Shown here piece by piece: positions 40,015-49,800 of a DNA stretch of 64,000 nucleotides (within the stretch, counting starts at the first letter, position 1; the number at the start of each line of letters is the position of its first letter). A program made the translations under genes and the position numbers. The notes beneath the pieces are model-generated. The model did not search any database and had not been told where the DNA came from. It saw only the letters and a program-made list of their open reading frames with translations. This DNA is from Parvimonas sp. (GTDB taxonomy: Bacteria > Bacillota > Clostridia > Tissierellales > Peptoniphilaceae), in contig JALEHY010000007.1 of NCBI GenBank assembly GCA_022770425.1, forward strand, positions 1-64,000, written 5' to 3'.

Positions 40015-41268
40015 TTAAATTTCTTTGTCTTGCAACTTGAAATTTTTTCTGAATTCAGTGGGTAAAATGTGCTGGAACTTTATAAAATTTCTGTTAAAAG
40101 TTTTTGTTGTATTATATCCGACTTCAAAAGCAATATCTGTTATTTGTTTTTCGGTAGTAAGCAAAAGTTTTGTTGATTTGTTTATTCTTATAAAATTCAG
40201 AAAGTTTTTAAAGTTTTTTTCTGTAAAGTATATAAACAATTTATTTAATTCAAACTCTGAAATGTTGTAAGTTTTGCTTAATTCATCAAGTTGCAGTTCT
40301 TCTTGTAAATTTTCAATTACAAAATTCAAGATTTGATAAAATTTTCTTGTATCCTCAATTTTACATATTTGTGAAATATTACTGAAAGTTTGTCTGTATT
40401 TGTTAGGATTTTTGCCGATTCTCGCCGTAAAAACTTTTGAAAGGTGAGAACCGTCTGTAAATCCTGTAATATCAGAAATTTGTTCGATTGAAAGGTCTGT
40501 GTACAGTAACATATCCATAGTCTTTCCGATTCTCATCTCATTTATTAATGCATTAAAAGAAAGACCGGTTGTTTCCTTTATATATCTGTTTAAAGTCGAC
40601 TCGCTTATAAAAAACAGTTTTGAAACAGAAGAAGTGGTAAGTTTTTCGCTTAAATGTGAATGAATATATCTAAAAATGTTTATTTTATCAAATTTTTCAT
40701 CTATTTTTTTGCTTTCCGTCAAAGTATTTTTTTCTTGAAATCTTCTAAAAGTTATGATAAGTTCAATGATTTTGTTAAACACGAATGCGCTTGAGAGAAA
40801 ATTTGTTCCCTCTTTTGAAAAAACACAGTCTTCTCCGAGTTCTTTCCTTAAGTTTCCGAAAATATTCGAAAAAATTTTAAAATTTTCCTCATCACATTGA
40901 ATAACCGGATTGTCGTAAATTGAATTTATTAAACTTAGATTTTCGGTATCTAAATTGTAAAAAGACTTTATTATTTTATTTGCGCTGTCAAAATTATATT
41001 TTAAGATAAAATACTGTATTGTTTTACTAACTTCGATAACTTCGCTGTATTGCCACGGTAAAATGCAGATTATGGTTTTGTTGTTTATTTCATAAATTCT
41101 GTTTTGAATTCTTATTTTACCTTTTCCCTTGTGTATGAGTAAAAATCTGGCTGACTGATGAAAAAGTCCTTCTGTTTGTTCGGATATAATTTCTCTGTCC
41201 ATACTGTACATACTGTTTTCTTTTAAAGTAGAATTTTCTTTATTTTGTATTTCAATTTGTCTTTTCAT
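40015..41268 (-). CDS. AraC-family regulator with two tandem DNA-binding domains
   Basis: The 417-residue protein has an N-terminal cupin-like sensor region (about 30-100; HQSARFLLIHKGKGKIRIQ), a linker, and then two complete AraC helix-turn-helix domains. The first (about 200-300) has LTTSSVSKLFFISESTLNRY and TDLSIEQISDITGFTDGSHL. The second (about 310-410) has LQLDELSKTYNISEFELNKL and EKQITDIAFEVGYNTTKTF. Normal AraC proteins have one such pair of helix-turn-helix motifs. The ligand and targets are unknown. Start ATG 41268 is preferred over 41301 because GAGG lies 6 bases before it. It is divergent from two small exported-protein genes. Confidence 0.85.
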   Translation of the reverse strand: MKRQIEIQNKENSTLKENSMYSMDREIISEQTEGLFHQSARFLLIHKGKGKIRIQNRIYEINNKTIICILPWQYSEVIEVSKTIQYFILKYNFDSANKIIKSFYNLDTENLSLINSIYDNPVIQCDEENFKIFSNIFGNLRKELGEDCVFSKEGTNFLSSAFVFNKIIELIITFRRFQEKNTLTESKKIDEKFDKINIFRYIHSHLSEKLTTSSVSKLFFISESTLNRYIKETTGLSFNALINEMRIGKTMDMLLYTDLSIEQISDITGFTDGSHLSKVFTARIGKNPNKYRQTFSNISQICKIEDTRKFYQILNFVIENLQEELQLDELSKTYNISEFELNKLFIYFTEKNFKNFLNFIRINKSTKLLLTTEKQITDIAFEVGYNTTKTFNRNFIKFQHILPTEFRKNFKLQDKEI

Positions 41269-41410
41269 ATAAAACCTCAATTTTTTTATCACTTTTATCA
41301 AAACTATTTTACATATATAGTATAAATCAACTTTTAAAATAAGTAAAGGACATAATGTTTAAAATTAACAGTATATTTAAGTCGATATATAAATGTTATC
41401 GAGATATCGT

Positions 41411-41438
41411 TTACATTCCTTAAAAAGTTTGATATAAT
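41411..41438 (+). promoter_or_regulatory. Promoter of the small exported-protein genes
   Basis: TTACAT (41411-41416), 16 bases, TATAAT (41433-41438). Transcription would start only about 10 bases before the ATG at 41456. Confidence 0.5.
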
Positions 41439-41455
41439 AAAGTTGTACATTAAAA

Positions 41456-41746
41456 ATGTATAAAAAATTTCGGAGCTACAGTATAAAAAGTGGAAAATTA
41501 TTGATGATGTGTTTGTTACTATCTTTTGCATTCCCGATTGTTAATGGAAATGTTTGTGCAAAATCAAGTAATGAAGTTGAAATTGAATCATCTTTTAATG
41601 TTAAAAGACGATGGTATGTTGTTCCTAAGTATTTTCCATACGGAGAAGAACCACCATATATATTTTATGAAGATAATGGGTTTAAGGGTTATTTGTCAAT
41701 AAGAAGTTCATTTATATATTGTCCTTGTGATATGAGGAGTAAATAA
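41456..41746 (+). CDS. Small secreted protein of unknown function
   Basis: The 96-residue product has a signal peptide (KLLMMCLLLSFAFPIVNGNVCA) and a mature part of about 60 residues with several aromatic residues (RRWYVVPKYFPYGEEPPYIF) and YCPCD near the end. I do not recognise the family. There is no ribosome binding site before ATG 41456 and the predicted leader is very short, so translation may be leaderless or begin at ATG 41504. It is 3 bases from a lipoprotein gene, so the two are probably one unit. Confidence 0.6.
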   Translation: MYKKFRSYSIKSGKLLMMCLLLSFAFPIVNGNVCAKSSNEVEIESSFNVKRRWYVVPKYFPYGEEPPYIFYEDNGFKGYLSIRSSFIYCPCDMRSK

Positions 41747-41749
41747 GTT

Positions 41750-42151
41750 ATGAAAAGAAAAGTTTTACCTTTAATTTTTATCTTGTGTTGCGTTTTGTTT
41801 AGTGCCTGTACATCGTCAAACAAGGATTTGGATAAGTATGTTAATAGGAATTTTAAGGGTTCAAAAGGTGGGTATATTTTGATAACAACGGACAAATCAG
41901 GTTCTAATAAAACTTTGATGTTTAGCGGTACTACAGTAATTAAACCTAATACAGATCCGAGTAAATTGAGTGAAAAAAGTGTGAAAAAGGAAAAACCTCA
42001 AGAGTTTAAGAATCCTAAGATTGTTAAAAGTAATGATGGAAAGTACCTTCAAGCAGATAATTTTAGTTATAAATTAAAAATTGTAGATGATGATACGATA
42101 GTGGATGTTGAGGATGAAAATGAATATAGAAGTTTAAGTGTTAAAAAATAA
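41750..42151 (+). CDS. Small lipoprotein of unknown function
   Basis: The 133-residue protein has a lipoprotein signal (KVLPLIFILCCVLFSAC, lipobox FSAC, Cys20). The mature part is lysine-rich, beginning STS-like TSSNKDLDKYV, with no domain I know. It follows the small secreted protein by 3 bases. The AraC-like regulator divergent to both is a possible controller by position only. Confidence 0.7.
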   Translation: MKRKVLPLIFILCCVLFSACTSSNKDLDKYVNRNFKGSKGGYILITTDKSGSNKTLMFSGTTVIKPNTDPSKLSEKSVKKEKPQEFKNPKIVKSNDGKYLQADNFSYKLKIVDDDTIVDVEDENEYRSLSVKK

Positions 42152-42210
42152 TATTTTTTGTTTTGAAAATCTAAAGTTTTTAGCACAAGGTTAATTAATA
42201 TTAAAAATTA

Positions 42211-42258
42211 AAAAGATCACAACGAAAAAATTTTTAAAAGTTTGTTGTGATTTTTTAT
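42211..42258 (+). terminator. Terminator after the small lipoprotein
   Basis: AAAAGATCACAAC pairs with GTTGTGATTTTT across a loop of about 20 bases that can pair further, then a T run. Confidence 0.75.
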
Positions 42259-42374
42259 TTAAAAATCTGTTACAAATTTAAAATAAAAAATTGTCCTAAA
42301 TATTTTAAAAAAAGGTAGTATAATATTAGCGTAGGGGAAATCCCTATCAAAAATATTTCAAGGAGATGTTTATT

Positions 42375-43367
42375 ATGAGCAAAAATTTAAGAGGAAGAAA
42401 TTTCCTAACATTATTAGATTTTACAAGTGATGAAATTCGTTACCTTTTAGATCTTTCAAGAAATTTTAAAGATTTAAAGAGAAGCGGAACACCTCATCGT
42501 TATTTAGAAGGAAAAAATATCGTATTGTTATTTGAAAAAACTTCAACAAGAACTCGTTGTTCTTTCGAAGTTGCCGGAATGGACTTAGGTATGGGAGTTA
42601 CTTACTTAGATCCTGGTTCTTCACAAATGGGTAAGAAAGAATCTATAGAAGATACTGCAAGAGTTTTGGGAAGAATGTATGATGGTATCGAATACAGAGG
42701 ATTTAGTCAAGAGTTAGTTGAAACTTTAGGAAAATATGCAGGAGTTCCTGTATGGAACGGTTTAACTGACAAATTCCACCCAACTCAAATGTTGGCAGAC
42801 CTTTTAACAATTGAAGAAAAATTCGGATATTTAAAAGGATTAAACTTCGTTTATATGGGAGATGCAAGAAACAATATGGGTAATTCACTTATGATAGCTT
42901 GCGCTAAAATGGGTGTAAACTTTACAGGCTGTGCTCCTAAATCATTGTGGCCTGAACAAGAGTTGATAGACAAAGCATTAGAGATTGCTAAAGAAACTCA
43001 TTGTACAGTTAGATTTACAGAAGATGTTAAAGAAGGAACTACAAATGCTGATGTAATTTACACTGACATTTGGGTATCAATGGGTGAACCTGATGAAGTT
43101 TGGGCAGAAAGAATTAAATTATTAAAACCATACCAAGTGAACAAAGAAGTTATGGCAAATGCTAAAGAAACTGCTATTTTTATGCATTGCTTACCTTCAT
43201 TCCATGACCAAAAAACAGTTATCGGTAGACAAATTTTTGAAAAATTCGGAATTCCTGAAATGGAAGTTACCGATGAAGTTATCGAAGGACCTCAATCAGT
43301 TGTATTTGATGAAGCTGAAAACAGAATGCATACTATAAAAGCTGTTATGTATGCAACTTTATGGTAA
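42375..43367 (+). CDS. arcB: Ornithine carbamoyltransferase
   Basis: The 330-residue enzyme has the carbamoyl-phosphate motif STRTR (EKTSTRTRCSFEVAG), FHPTQMLADLLT, and the ornithine/Cys motif MHCLPSFHD. With arcC next to it, the likely direction is catabolic: citrulline plus phosphate to ornithine and carbamoyl phosphate. The ATG at 42366 touches the ribosome binding site AGGAG (42361-42365); ATG 42375 at 9 bases is preferred. A TATAAT at 42319-42324 marks the promoter, with no clear -35. The arginine deiminase gene arcA is not in the window. Confidence 0.95.
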   Translation: MSKNLRGRNFLTLLDFTSDEIRYLLDLSRNFKDLKRSGTPHRYLEGKNIVLLFEKTSTRTRCSFEVAGMDLGMGVTYLDPGSSQMGKKESIEDTARVLGRMYDGIEYRGFSQELVETLGKYAGVPVWNGLTDKFHPTQMLADLLTIEEKFGYLKGLNFVYMGDARNNMGNSLMIACAKMGVNFTGCAPKSLWPEQELIDKALEIAKETHCTVRFTEDVKEGTTNADVIYTDIWVSMGEPDEVWAERIKLLKPYQVNKEVMANAKETAIFMHCLPSFHDQKTVIGRQIFEKFGIPEMEVTDEVIEGPQSVVFDEAENRMHTIKAVMYATLW

Positions 43368-43376
43368 GAGGTACAA

Positions 43377-44312
43377 ATGGGAAAGAGAATAGTTGTAGCT
43401 TTGGGGGGTAATGCTTTAGGCAATACCCCTTTTGAGCAATTAGAAAAAGTTAAAATAGCTGCCGATATAATTTCGGATTTAGTTAAAGACGGTAATGATG
43501 TTATAATAGGTCATGGAAATGGTCCGCAAGTCGGAATGATTAATTTGGCTATGGATTATTCGGCAAACGGAAAAGAAAAGACACCTTTAATGCCGCTTGT
43601 TGAATGCGGAGCTATGAGTCAAGGATATATAGGGTATCATTTACAACAGGCTTTAGGCCAAGCGTTTAAAGAAAAAGGAATTAATAAAACGGCGGTTTCT
43701 GTTGTAACTCAAGTTGAAGTTGCAGAAGATGACAAAGCATTTGAAAACCCGACAAAGCCTGTCGGAATGTTTTACACAAAAGAAAAAGCACAAGAACTTG
43801 AAAAAGAAAAGGGATTTACCTTTGTTGAAGATTCAGGAAGAGGGTACAGAAAAGTTGTCCCTTCACCAAAACCTTTAAATATCGTTGAGATTGATGCTGT
43901 AAAGAAAATGGTTGATGCGGGACTTGTAGTAATAACTGTTGGTGGCGGAGGAATACCTGTTGTCAAAAAAAATGGAAAGTTAGTCGGAATTGATGCTGTT
44001 ATTGACAAGGATAAGTCAAGTGCCAAACTTGCGTCAGATTTGAATGCGGATTTTCTTTTAATTCTAACTGCAGTTGATAAAGTTTGTATAAACTTTAATA
44101 AACCGGATCAAAAAGAATTGGATGAAATAAATGTTGAACAAGCAATGAAATATATTTCTGAAGGTCAATTCGGAAAAGGAAGTATGCTTCCGAAAGTTGA
44201 GGCTTGTTTGGAATTTGTAAACGGTTCAAATGACAGATGTGCAATTATTACTTTGCTCGAAAAAGCATCTGACGCTATAAAAGGACTTACAGGAACAAAG
44301 ATAGTTAAATAG
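43377..44312 (+). CDS. arcC: Carbamate kinase
   Basis: The 311-residue enzyme turns carbamoyl phosphate and ADP into ATP, ammonia and CO2, the energy-yielding step of arginine/citrulline fermentation. It has VVALGGNALG at the start, IGHGNGPQVGMINLA, and KGSMLPKVEA near the end. It lies 9 bases behind arcB with AAGAGGT as ribosome binding site, and the EamA transporter follows closely, so the three form an operon. Confidence 0.95.
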   Translation: MGKRIVVALGGNALGNTPFEQLEKVKIAADIISDLVKDGNDVIIGHGNGPQVGMINLAMDYSANGKEKTPLMPLVECGAMSQGYIGYHLQQALGQAFKEKGINKTAVSVVTQVEVAEDDKAFENPTKPVGMFYTKEKAQELEKEKGFTFVEDSGRGYRKVVPSPKPLNIVEIDAVKKMVDAGLVVITVGGGGIPVVKKNGKLVGIDAVIDKDKSSAKLASDLNADFLLILTAVDKVCINFNKPDQKELDEINVEQAMKYISEGQFGKGSMLPKVEACLEFVNGSNDRCAIITLLEKASDAIKGLTGTKIVK

Positions 44313-44327
44313 TTGGAGGCAAAATTT

Positions 44328-45251
44328 GTGAAAAATATTTCAAACAGAACGAGTTTTTTGGCAAAACTTGCACTATTTGTTGTAGCAATTTTATGGGGTA
44401 CTTCTTTAACTGTTGTTAAAAGTGCAGCTGATATATTTAAACCTAATTTTTTGTTGGGAATTAGATTTACAATTGCAGGAATTATTTTGGCGACAATATT
44501 CCATAAAAAACTTTTAAATGCAAGAAAAGATGAACTTGGTGCAGGAATTATTATAGGTATTTTCCTGTTTATATCATATTCAAGTCAAACGCTGGGAGTT
44601 ACTTTTACAACTCCGGGAAGAAGCGGTTTTTTATCAGCCTCATATTGTGTTATAGTTCCATTTTTGTATTGGGTAACAAATAAGGTAAAACCTGATAAGT
44701 TTAATATATCAGCTGCAATTTTTTGTATAGTTGGAATTTTCTTCATAGCTATGGCGGGAGAGAGCGGTTCGATTTTTGAATCTGATATAACGGCACTGTA
44801 CGGAGACGGACTTGCACTTTTAAGCGGATTTTTATTTGCTTGTCATATAGTTTCTGTAACAAAATTAGGTGTCGGTAAAGATCCTTTTGTTCTTACAATT
44901 ATGCAATTTTTGGTTGCCGGAGTATTATCTTGGGTAGTAACATTTGTGTTTGAAGATAATAAAGGTATGATACTTTCTACAAGACCTATGCTTGAAGTTT
45001 TGTATCTTGCGGTAATGTGTACCGCTGTTGCGCTTTTGTTACAGAATTTGGGTCAAAAGTACACAGATCCGAGCAGTGCTGCAATAATATTAGGTTGTGA
45101 ATCTATCTTTGGAGTTATTTTACCTGTTGCAATAGGAATAGAAAGTCTTACAGTAAAATCTGTTATAGGATTTGTTTTAATATTTATTGCAATAATAATT
45201 TCGGAAACAAAATTGTCATTTTTGTTTAATAAAAAGAAAACTAAAGAATAA
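44328..45251 (+). CDS. EamA/DMT-superfamily transporter
   Basis: The 307-residue membrane protein has ten predicted helices in two EamA repeats; the first begins ALFVVAILWGTSLTVVKSAAD. DMT proteins export or import amino acids and other metabolites. In an arc operon one expects the arginine-ornithine antiporter arcD, so this may move ornithine, citrulline or another amino acid, which is inference. GGAGG (44315-44319) selects GTG 44328; the TTG at 44313 overlaps the ribosome binding site. Confidence 0.85.
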   Translation: MKNISNRTSFLAKLALFVVAILWGTSLTVVKSAADIFKPNFLLGIRFTIAGIILATIFHKKLLNARKDELGAGIIIGIFLFISYSSQTLGVTFTTPGRSGFLSASYCVIVPFLYWVTNKVKPDKFNISAAIFCIVGIFFIAMAGESGSIFESDITALYGDGLALLSGFLFACHIVSVTKLGVGKDPFVLTIMQFLVAGVLSWVVTFVFEDNKGMILSTRPMLEVLYLAVMCTAVALLLQNLGQKYTDPSSAAIILGCESIFGVILPVAIGIESLTVKSVIGFVLIFIAIIISETKLSFLFNKKKTKE

Positions 45252-45260
45252 ATTAATATA

Positions 45261-45294
45261 AGCGGTTAGGTTATATAACTTAACTGCTTTTTTG
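45261..45294 (+). terminator. Terminator of the arcB-arcC-EamA operon
   Basis: AGCGGTTAGGTTAT and ATAACTTAACTGCT form a stem with few wobble pairs, then TTTTTT. A TTGACA follows at 45295. Confidence 0.75.
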
Positions 45295-45458
45295 TTGACA
45301 AAATTTTATTAAAGTTATCAAAATGGCTAAAAATCAATAGATTTTTTATGGTTTTTATGATATAATCTAATTGTATTGTACTTTATTTCTAAATTAAGTA
45401 GGTTAATGTAAAGTGTGATAAACTTAAATTATAATAATTATAAGAAAAGAGGAGTATT

Positions 45459-46142
45459 ATGCAAAAAGGATTTACAACTTTTTCGTATGTAATGCTGTTT
45501 ATATATATAATTTTTTCTCTTGGCAGTTGTTACTTCAATCTGAAAGGGAAAAAATCAGAAAAAGCATTTTTAAAGCTATTTTTAATGCCGACACTTACTT
45601 TATTTTATATTTTGACTTTTAAAAATTATAAAATATTTGTACTGTTAGCACTTTTGTTTTCTTGGTTTGGGGATATAATTTTAATAAAACATAACACGAA
45701 GAATGTAATTTTAGGAATTTTGTTTTTTTCGACAGCTTGTGTCTTTTATACTGTTTCAATGATTGGAATTGTTAAGTTTACGGAATTAAATTATATTTTG
45801 ACTATTTTTGTGTTTGTAATTTGTTTTGTTGTACCTTTTTTTATAAATTCGTTTATAAGAGAATACAGCAGTAAAATTTTAAAGCGTAATGTACATTTTT
45901 CATACATTTACGGATTTTGTATAGGGTTGCTTCTGGCTATGTCCCTTTTGGTTTTAACATCAAATTACAGACCTGAAAAAATATATTTATTTTTCGGAAG
46001 TATGCTTTTGCTGATAAGCAGCGTTTTTGTAGGATATCTTGTATTTTACAAACAAAATAAAATTGCAAATGCAATTTTAATGTTGACATACACAGTTGCA
46101 CAGTTTCTTTTAGTTTCGGGATTCGGATATATATTTAGGTAA
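45459..46142 (+). CDS. YhhN/TMEM86-family membrane protein (lysoplasmalogenase-like)
   Basis: The 227-residue protein has about eight membrane helices. LFLMPTLTLFYILTF and LLALLFSWFGDIILI match the YhhN family, whose mammalian member TMEM86 cleaves the vinyl-ether bond of lysoplasmalogens. Anaerobic Firmicutes contain plasmalogens, so a lipid-turnover role is plausible. The promoter is a TGA-extended TATAAT at 45361-45366. It is transcribed alone. Confidence 0.8.
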   Translation: MQKGFTTFSYVMLFIYIIFSLGSCYFNLKGKKSEKAFLKLFLMPTLTLFYILTFKNYKIFVLLALLFSWFGDIILIKHNTKNVILGILFFSTACVFYTVSMIGIVKFTELNYILTIFVFVICFVVPFFINSFIREYSSKILKRNVHFSYIYGFCIGLLLAMSLLVLTSNYRPEKIYLFFGSMLLLISSVFVGYLVFYKQNKIANAILMLTYTVAQFLLVSGFGYIFR

Positions 46143-46233
46143 TGACAAGAGATTAATTATGATTGTTTTTAAACTTAAGTATAGGAGAAATTTTAGGTTA
46201 GAACAAATAAGTTAATAAAATGAATTAAAAAAG

Positions 46234-46272
46234 AAAAGCAGTAATTTTACTTTGTAGAATTACTGTTTTTTA
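46234..46272 (+). terminator. Terminator after the YhhN gene
   Basis: GCAGTAATTTTAC and the later GAATTACTG form a stem around TTTGTA, then a T run. Confidence 0.75.
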
Positions 46273-46810
46273 TTTTAAAAATTTCGTTTAAAGAGGAAGA
46301 CATTTTTTGAAAACTTAATTTTAATACTCGATTAAAACAAAATATTAAGAAAATGAAATGTTTTTCCGAAACTTTATAAAAATATTTGCATTATTTACTG
46401 TAAATTTTTGTTATAAAATCAACTATTAAATTAATAAATGTTTGAAAAAATAGATTAATTTTTATCTAATATATCATATAAATAATTGTAATGGTGTATT
46501 TTGTTAAAAAATTTTTTTAATATTATCACACTTTTATTTAATTTGATAAATTTGTTTCAAAATAAATCAGAAATACATTCAAATATGTGAACGATATATC
46601 TAATTAGTTTTAGAATACATTTTGTTGAATAAAACTTCAAAAAGTCATAAAAATTGTAAAAAATCGGTGTTTGATGTATAATATAATCGTTAATTATATG
46701 CCAGTGTCGCAAAAAAATATACAATTAAAATTTAATTTATTAATTATTGTTGAATATTTTTTATGATTAATAAAATTAGTTAAAAAATTTTTTTATATTA
46801 TGGAGGATAT
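46273..46810 (+). other. Long AT-rich upstream region of the giant adhesin, with its promoter
   Basis: No gene is found. The promoter is at 46654-46682: TTGTAA, 17 bases and TATAAT. The untranslated leader is about 120 bases. The 370 bases before the promoter are very AT-rich with many A and T tracts and nothing I can name. Confidence 0.6.
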
Positions 46811-49800
46811 ATGAGCTTTAAAATTAGAAAATTTATGTCTTTGATATTGTTTTTTTGCCTTTTTATTTCAGTGTTGTCAAAGATTTCATTTTTTAATAAA
46901 ACTATTTTTGCACAGGAAAACTTTGTTATCAAGTTAAAGGATAATTTAGGAAATGACTTGTCAAAAAGAGTGGTTGACGGAGCGGGTTACAGTTTGTATT
47001 ACAAAACACAAAATGGACAATATGCACTACATCCGTCTTATTCAACCGTTAGAGTTAACGAAAACGGCGAACTGGTTTTGCCGACTTTTAGTACAAGTGT
47101 TGAGTGTTTAGTTGTGGAAAAGTCTGCTCCTTTAAATTTCATTTCTAAAAAAGTATCTGTGTCCGGTTTAGAAGTTGTGTTTTTTTACGACTCTTACAAT
47201 AAGGCAGTAACCGAATATGGAAATTGGAACGGTTCTACTTGGGACAAAAAATCGGAAATTGTTTATACTAAGGATGACAGTAGGGTAAATTTTGACATTG
47301 TGGACAGACGATATAATTTAATAAAGGCTCAAGATGTAACAAATGCTAAATATGATTTGTACTATAAAGCGAAGGGAGGAACTAACTATCAAAAAGTTTC
47401 TTCTCAATCTAATATAAGTGCTGATGAAAATGGAAATTTAACTTTTCCTACATTTTCAGGGAATAATGAATTCATAATTGTCGAAACTGTATCTCCAACC
47501 GGCTATACTTTTCCTTTAAATTTGTATAAATACAGTGGACTTCCTGAAAATTCAAAGCCTTGTGCGTATTATGAAACAACAGACGGAAAAGTAACAGAAT
47601 ATGGGATTCTTGATATTACAACAAAAGATTGGAAAGTTAATAACAATAAAATTTTACATTCAGACGGAGGAATGGTTGATATTGTAAAAGTTGACGGAGA
47701 TGAAAGACCCGTAAGCGAAATTACAATGGCGCTTAAAGATTTTGAAACGGGCGCTGATTTTAAAATCGGTAAAACTGACGAAAAAGGAAAGTTTAAGTTT
47801 GAACATTTGCCTAAAGGTAAGTATATACTTTATGAAAAAGAAGCAAAAGTAGGATACATAAAAACCGATGAAGAATGGATTGTAGAAGTTGACGATAACG
47901 GAAACACAAATGTAAGTTATGTTGATGAAAACGGTAAAACAAGATCTGTTGAGGAAAGAAGATTATTAAAAAATTTAAAAATAAACAGTTTGTTAAATTT
48001 GAGTTTAGTAAATCAAAATTCTAAGGAGACTAAAACGCAAATTATAAAAGATACTGAGAATAAAGAAGTTTCAGATGTTTCAAAAGAATACAATGTGATA
48101 GAGAAAATTGTTGAAAGCAGAGTTGATAAATTAAAAGACCCTACATCAAATGAAAATTTAGTAAAAGAAAATTTGGAAATGACAGAAATAAATTTTAACA
48201 GTATGCTTAGAGCGGTTCCTGACAATAACAAATTTGTTACAAATGACAGTACGACAACTATAACCAAAAACGGTTATTCTGTTACTCAAACAATTCAACA
48301 AACATCAACTGACGGTATGTACAAGGTAGATGTTCAAGTTAAGAGAATATCCGCACCTAAAGTTCCAAAATATACAGATTACGTTTTTGCAATAGAAGCA
48401 AGCGACTATACGTCGGGGGATAATCAAAGAATGGGACTTGCAGAACGTGTCAGCGGTTGGATAGGAATAAATAAAAAACTTAGAATGACAGAATACTATG
48501 ACCTTATTTCTGAATTTGCGGATAAATTGAAAACAACACAACCGAACGCAAGAATAGGAATAATTTTGTATGGCAATAACGGTACAGGTGGTAAAGGAAT
48601 TGTAGAAAAAATAAATTTTGTAAGAGTGCAAGATATCAGAGCAACTTTACAAATATATCGCTCGAAAGAATATGGAGTTAATGCAGATAAGGATTGGAGT
48701 TTTCCTTACAATGGATATAATGGACAAACAGGTTCTATTGATATGTTCAGAAACGCAGATCCGAACAATGACAGAAACAGAGTTTTGATAAATGTAACCA
48801 GTGGAGGACTAAATGAATCAAGCGGAGGACTAAATCCCGATTCAAAAAAATTAGATACTGAACTGATTAAGACAGGTTTGTTACAAAGAAGTGCAGATGA
48901 AAAAATTGACATTTATTACAGTGGAGAATGGGCGAAAAATGCTGATGCAAATCATTCAAATTCAACTCAACTGGAATATTATTTATCTGAAAGTTATACA
49001 CCTTTCGGACAAAATTATCCTGTTTACGGGAAATATTCTGACTATTTGAGAACTATAACCGGAGGTAACCCGATAAAAGCGGTAAAAACTTTTTATGACA
49101 ATGTAACTTCCTCTACAAAGGAAGGACTAAAAAACAGTTACAGAAATACTTGGAATAATTGGGCAACAAGGTATAATGAAGTTTCTCCTGAAAAAAATTC
49201 GATGTTGGTTCTTAACTTTAATGATAATATTGTGCTTAATACTCAAAAAGCTGGGGCAATATCGGTTAGCGGTACAAATAATACTATGAATGCTGTTGTG
49301 GAAAATAATAGCATCGTTGCAAGAAATTTGAAGTTTCAACAGAATGAAACAAAGTATTTTTCGTATTATGTTCATGCAAATTCTGAGAAAAAGGGAATAA
49401 ACTTTTATCAAAGTGCAACAACTCCAAATTGGAATTATATTAATGATGAAGCAAACAGCGGGTTTTATGTTGAAAGTGTTTCTGCTAATCGAATTGCCGT
49501 TCCGAATGTATATCATACAATTCCTTCAATAAATATAAAAGGTAAGGTGGATTGGAATAAAATTCCGGATTGGCAGGAACAACAGTTATGGGTAATGGTT
49601 CGTGATAAATCTAATAAAATAGTAACCGATTGGACTAAAATTTCAAAAGGAACTCAAAATTACATAAAAGTTTCTGAAGTTCCGGTTTTTGATAATGAAG
49701 GAAATAAATTAGAATATTACTTTATTCATGAAAAAATTTCCGAAAAATTTGACATAGCTAAGGCGACTTTAACTCAACCTGAATTAAATATAACAAAGGA

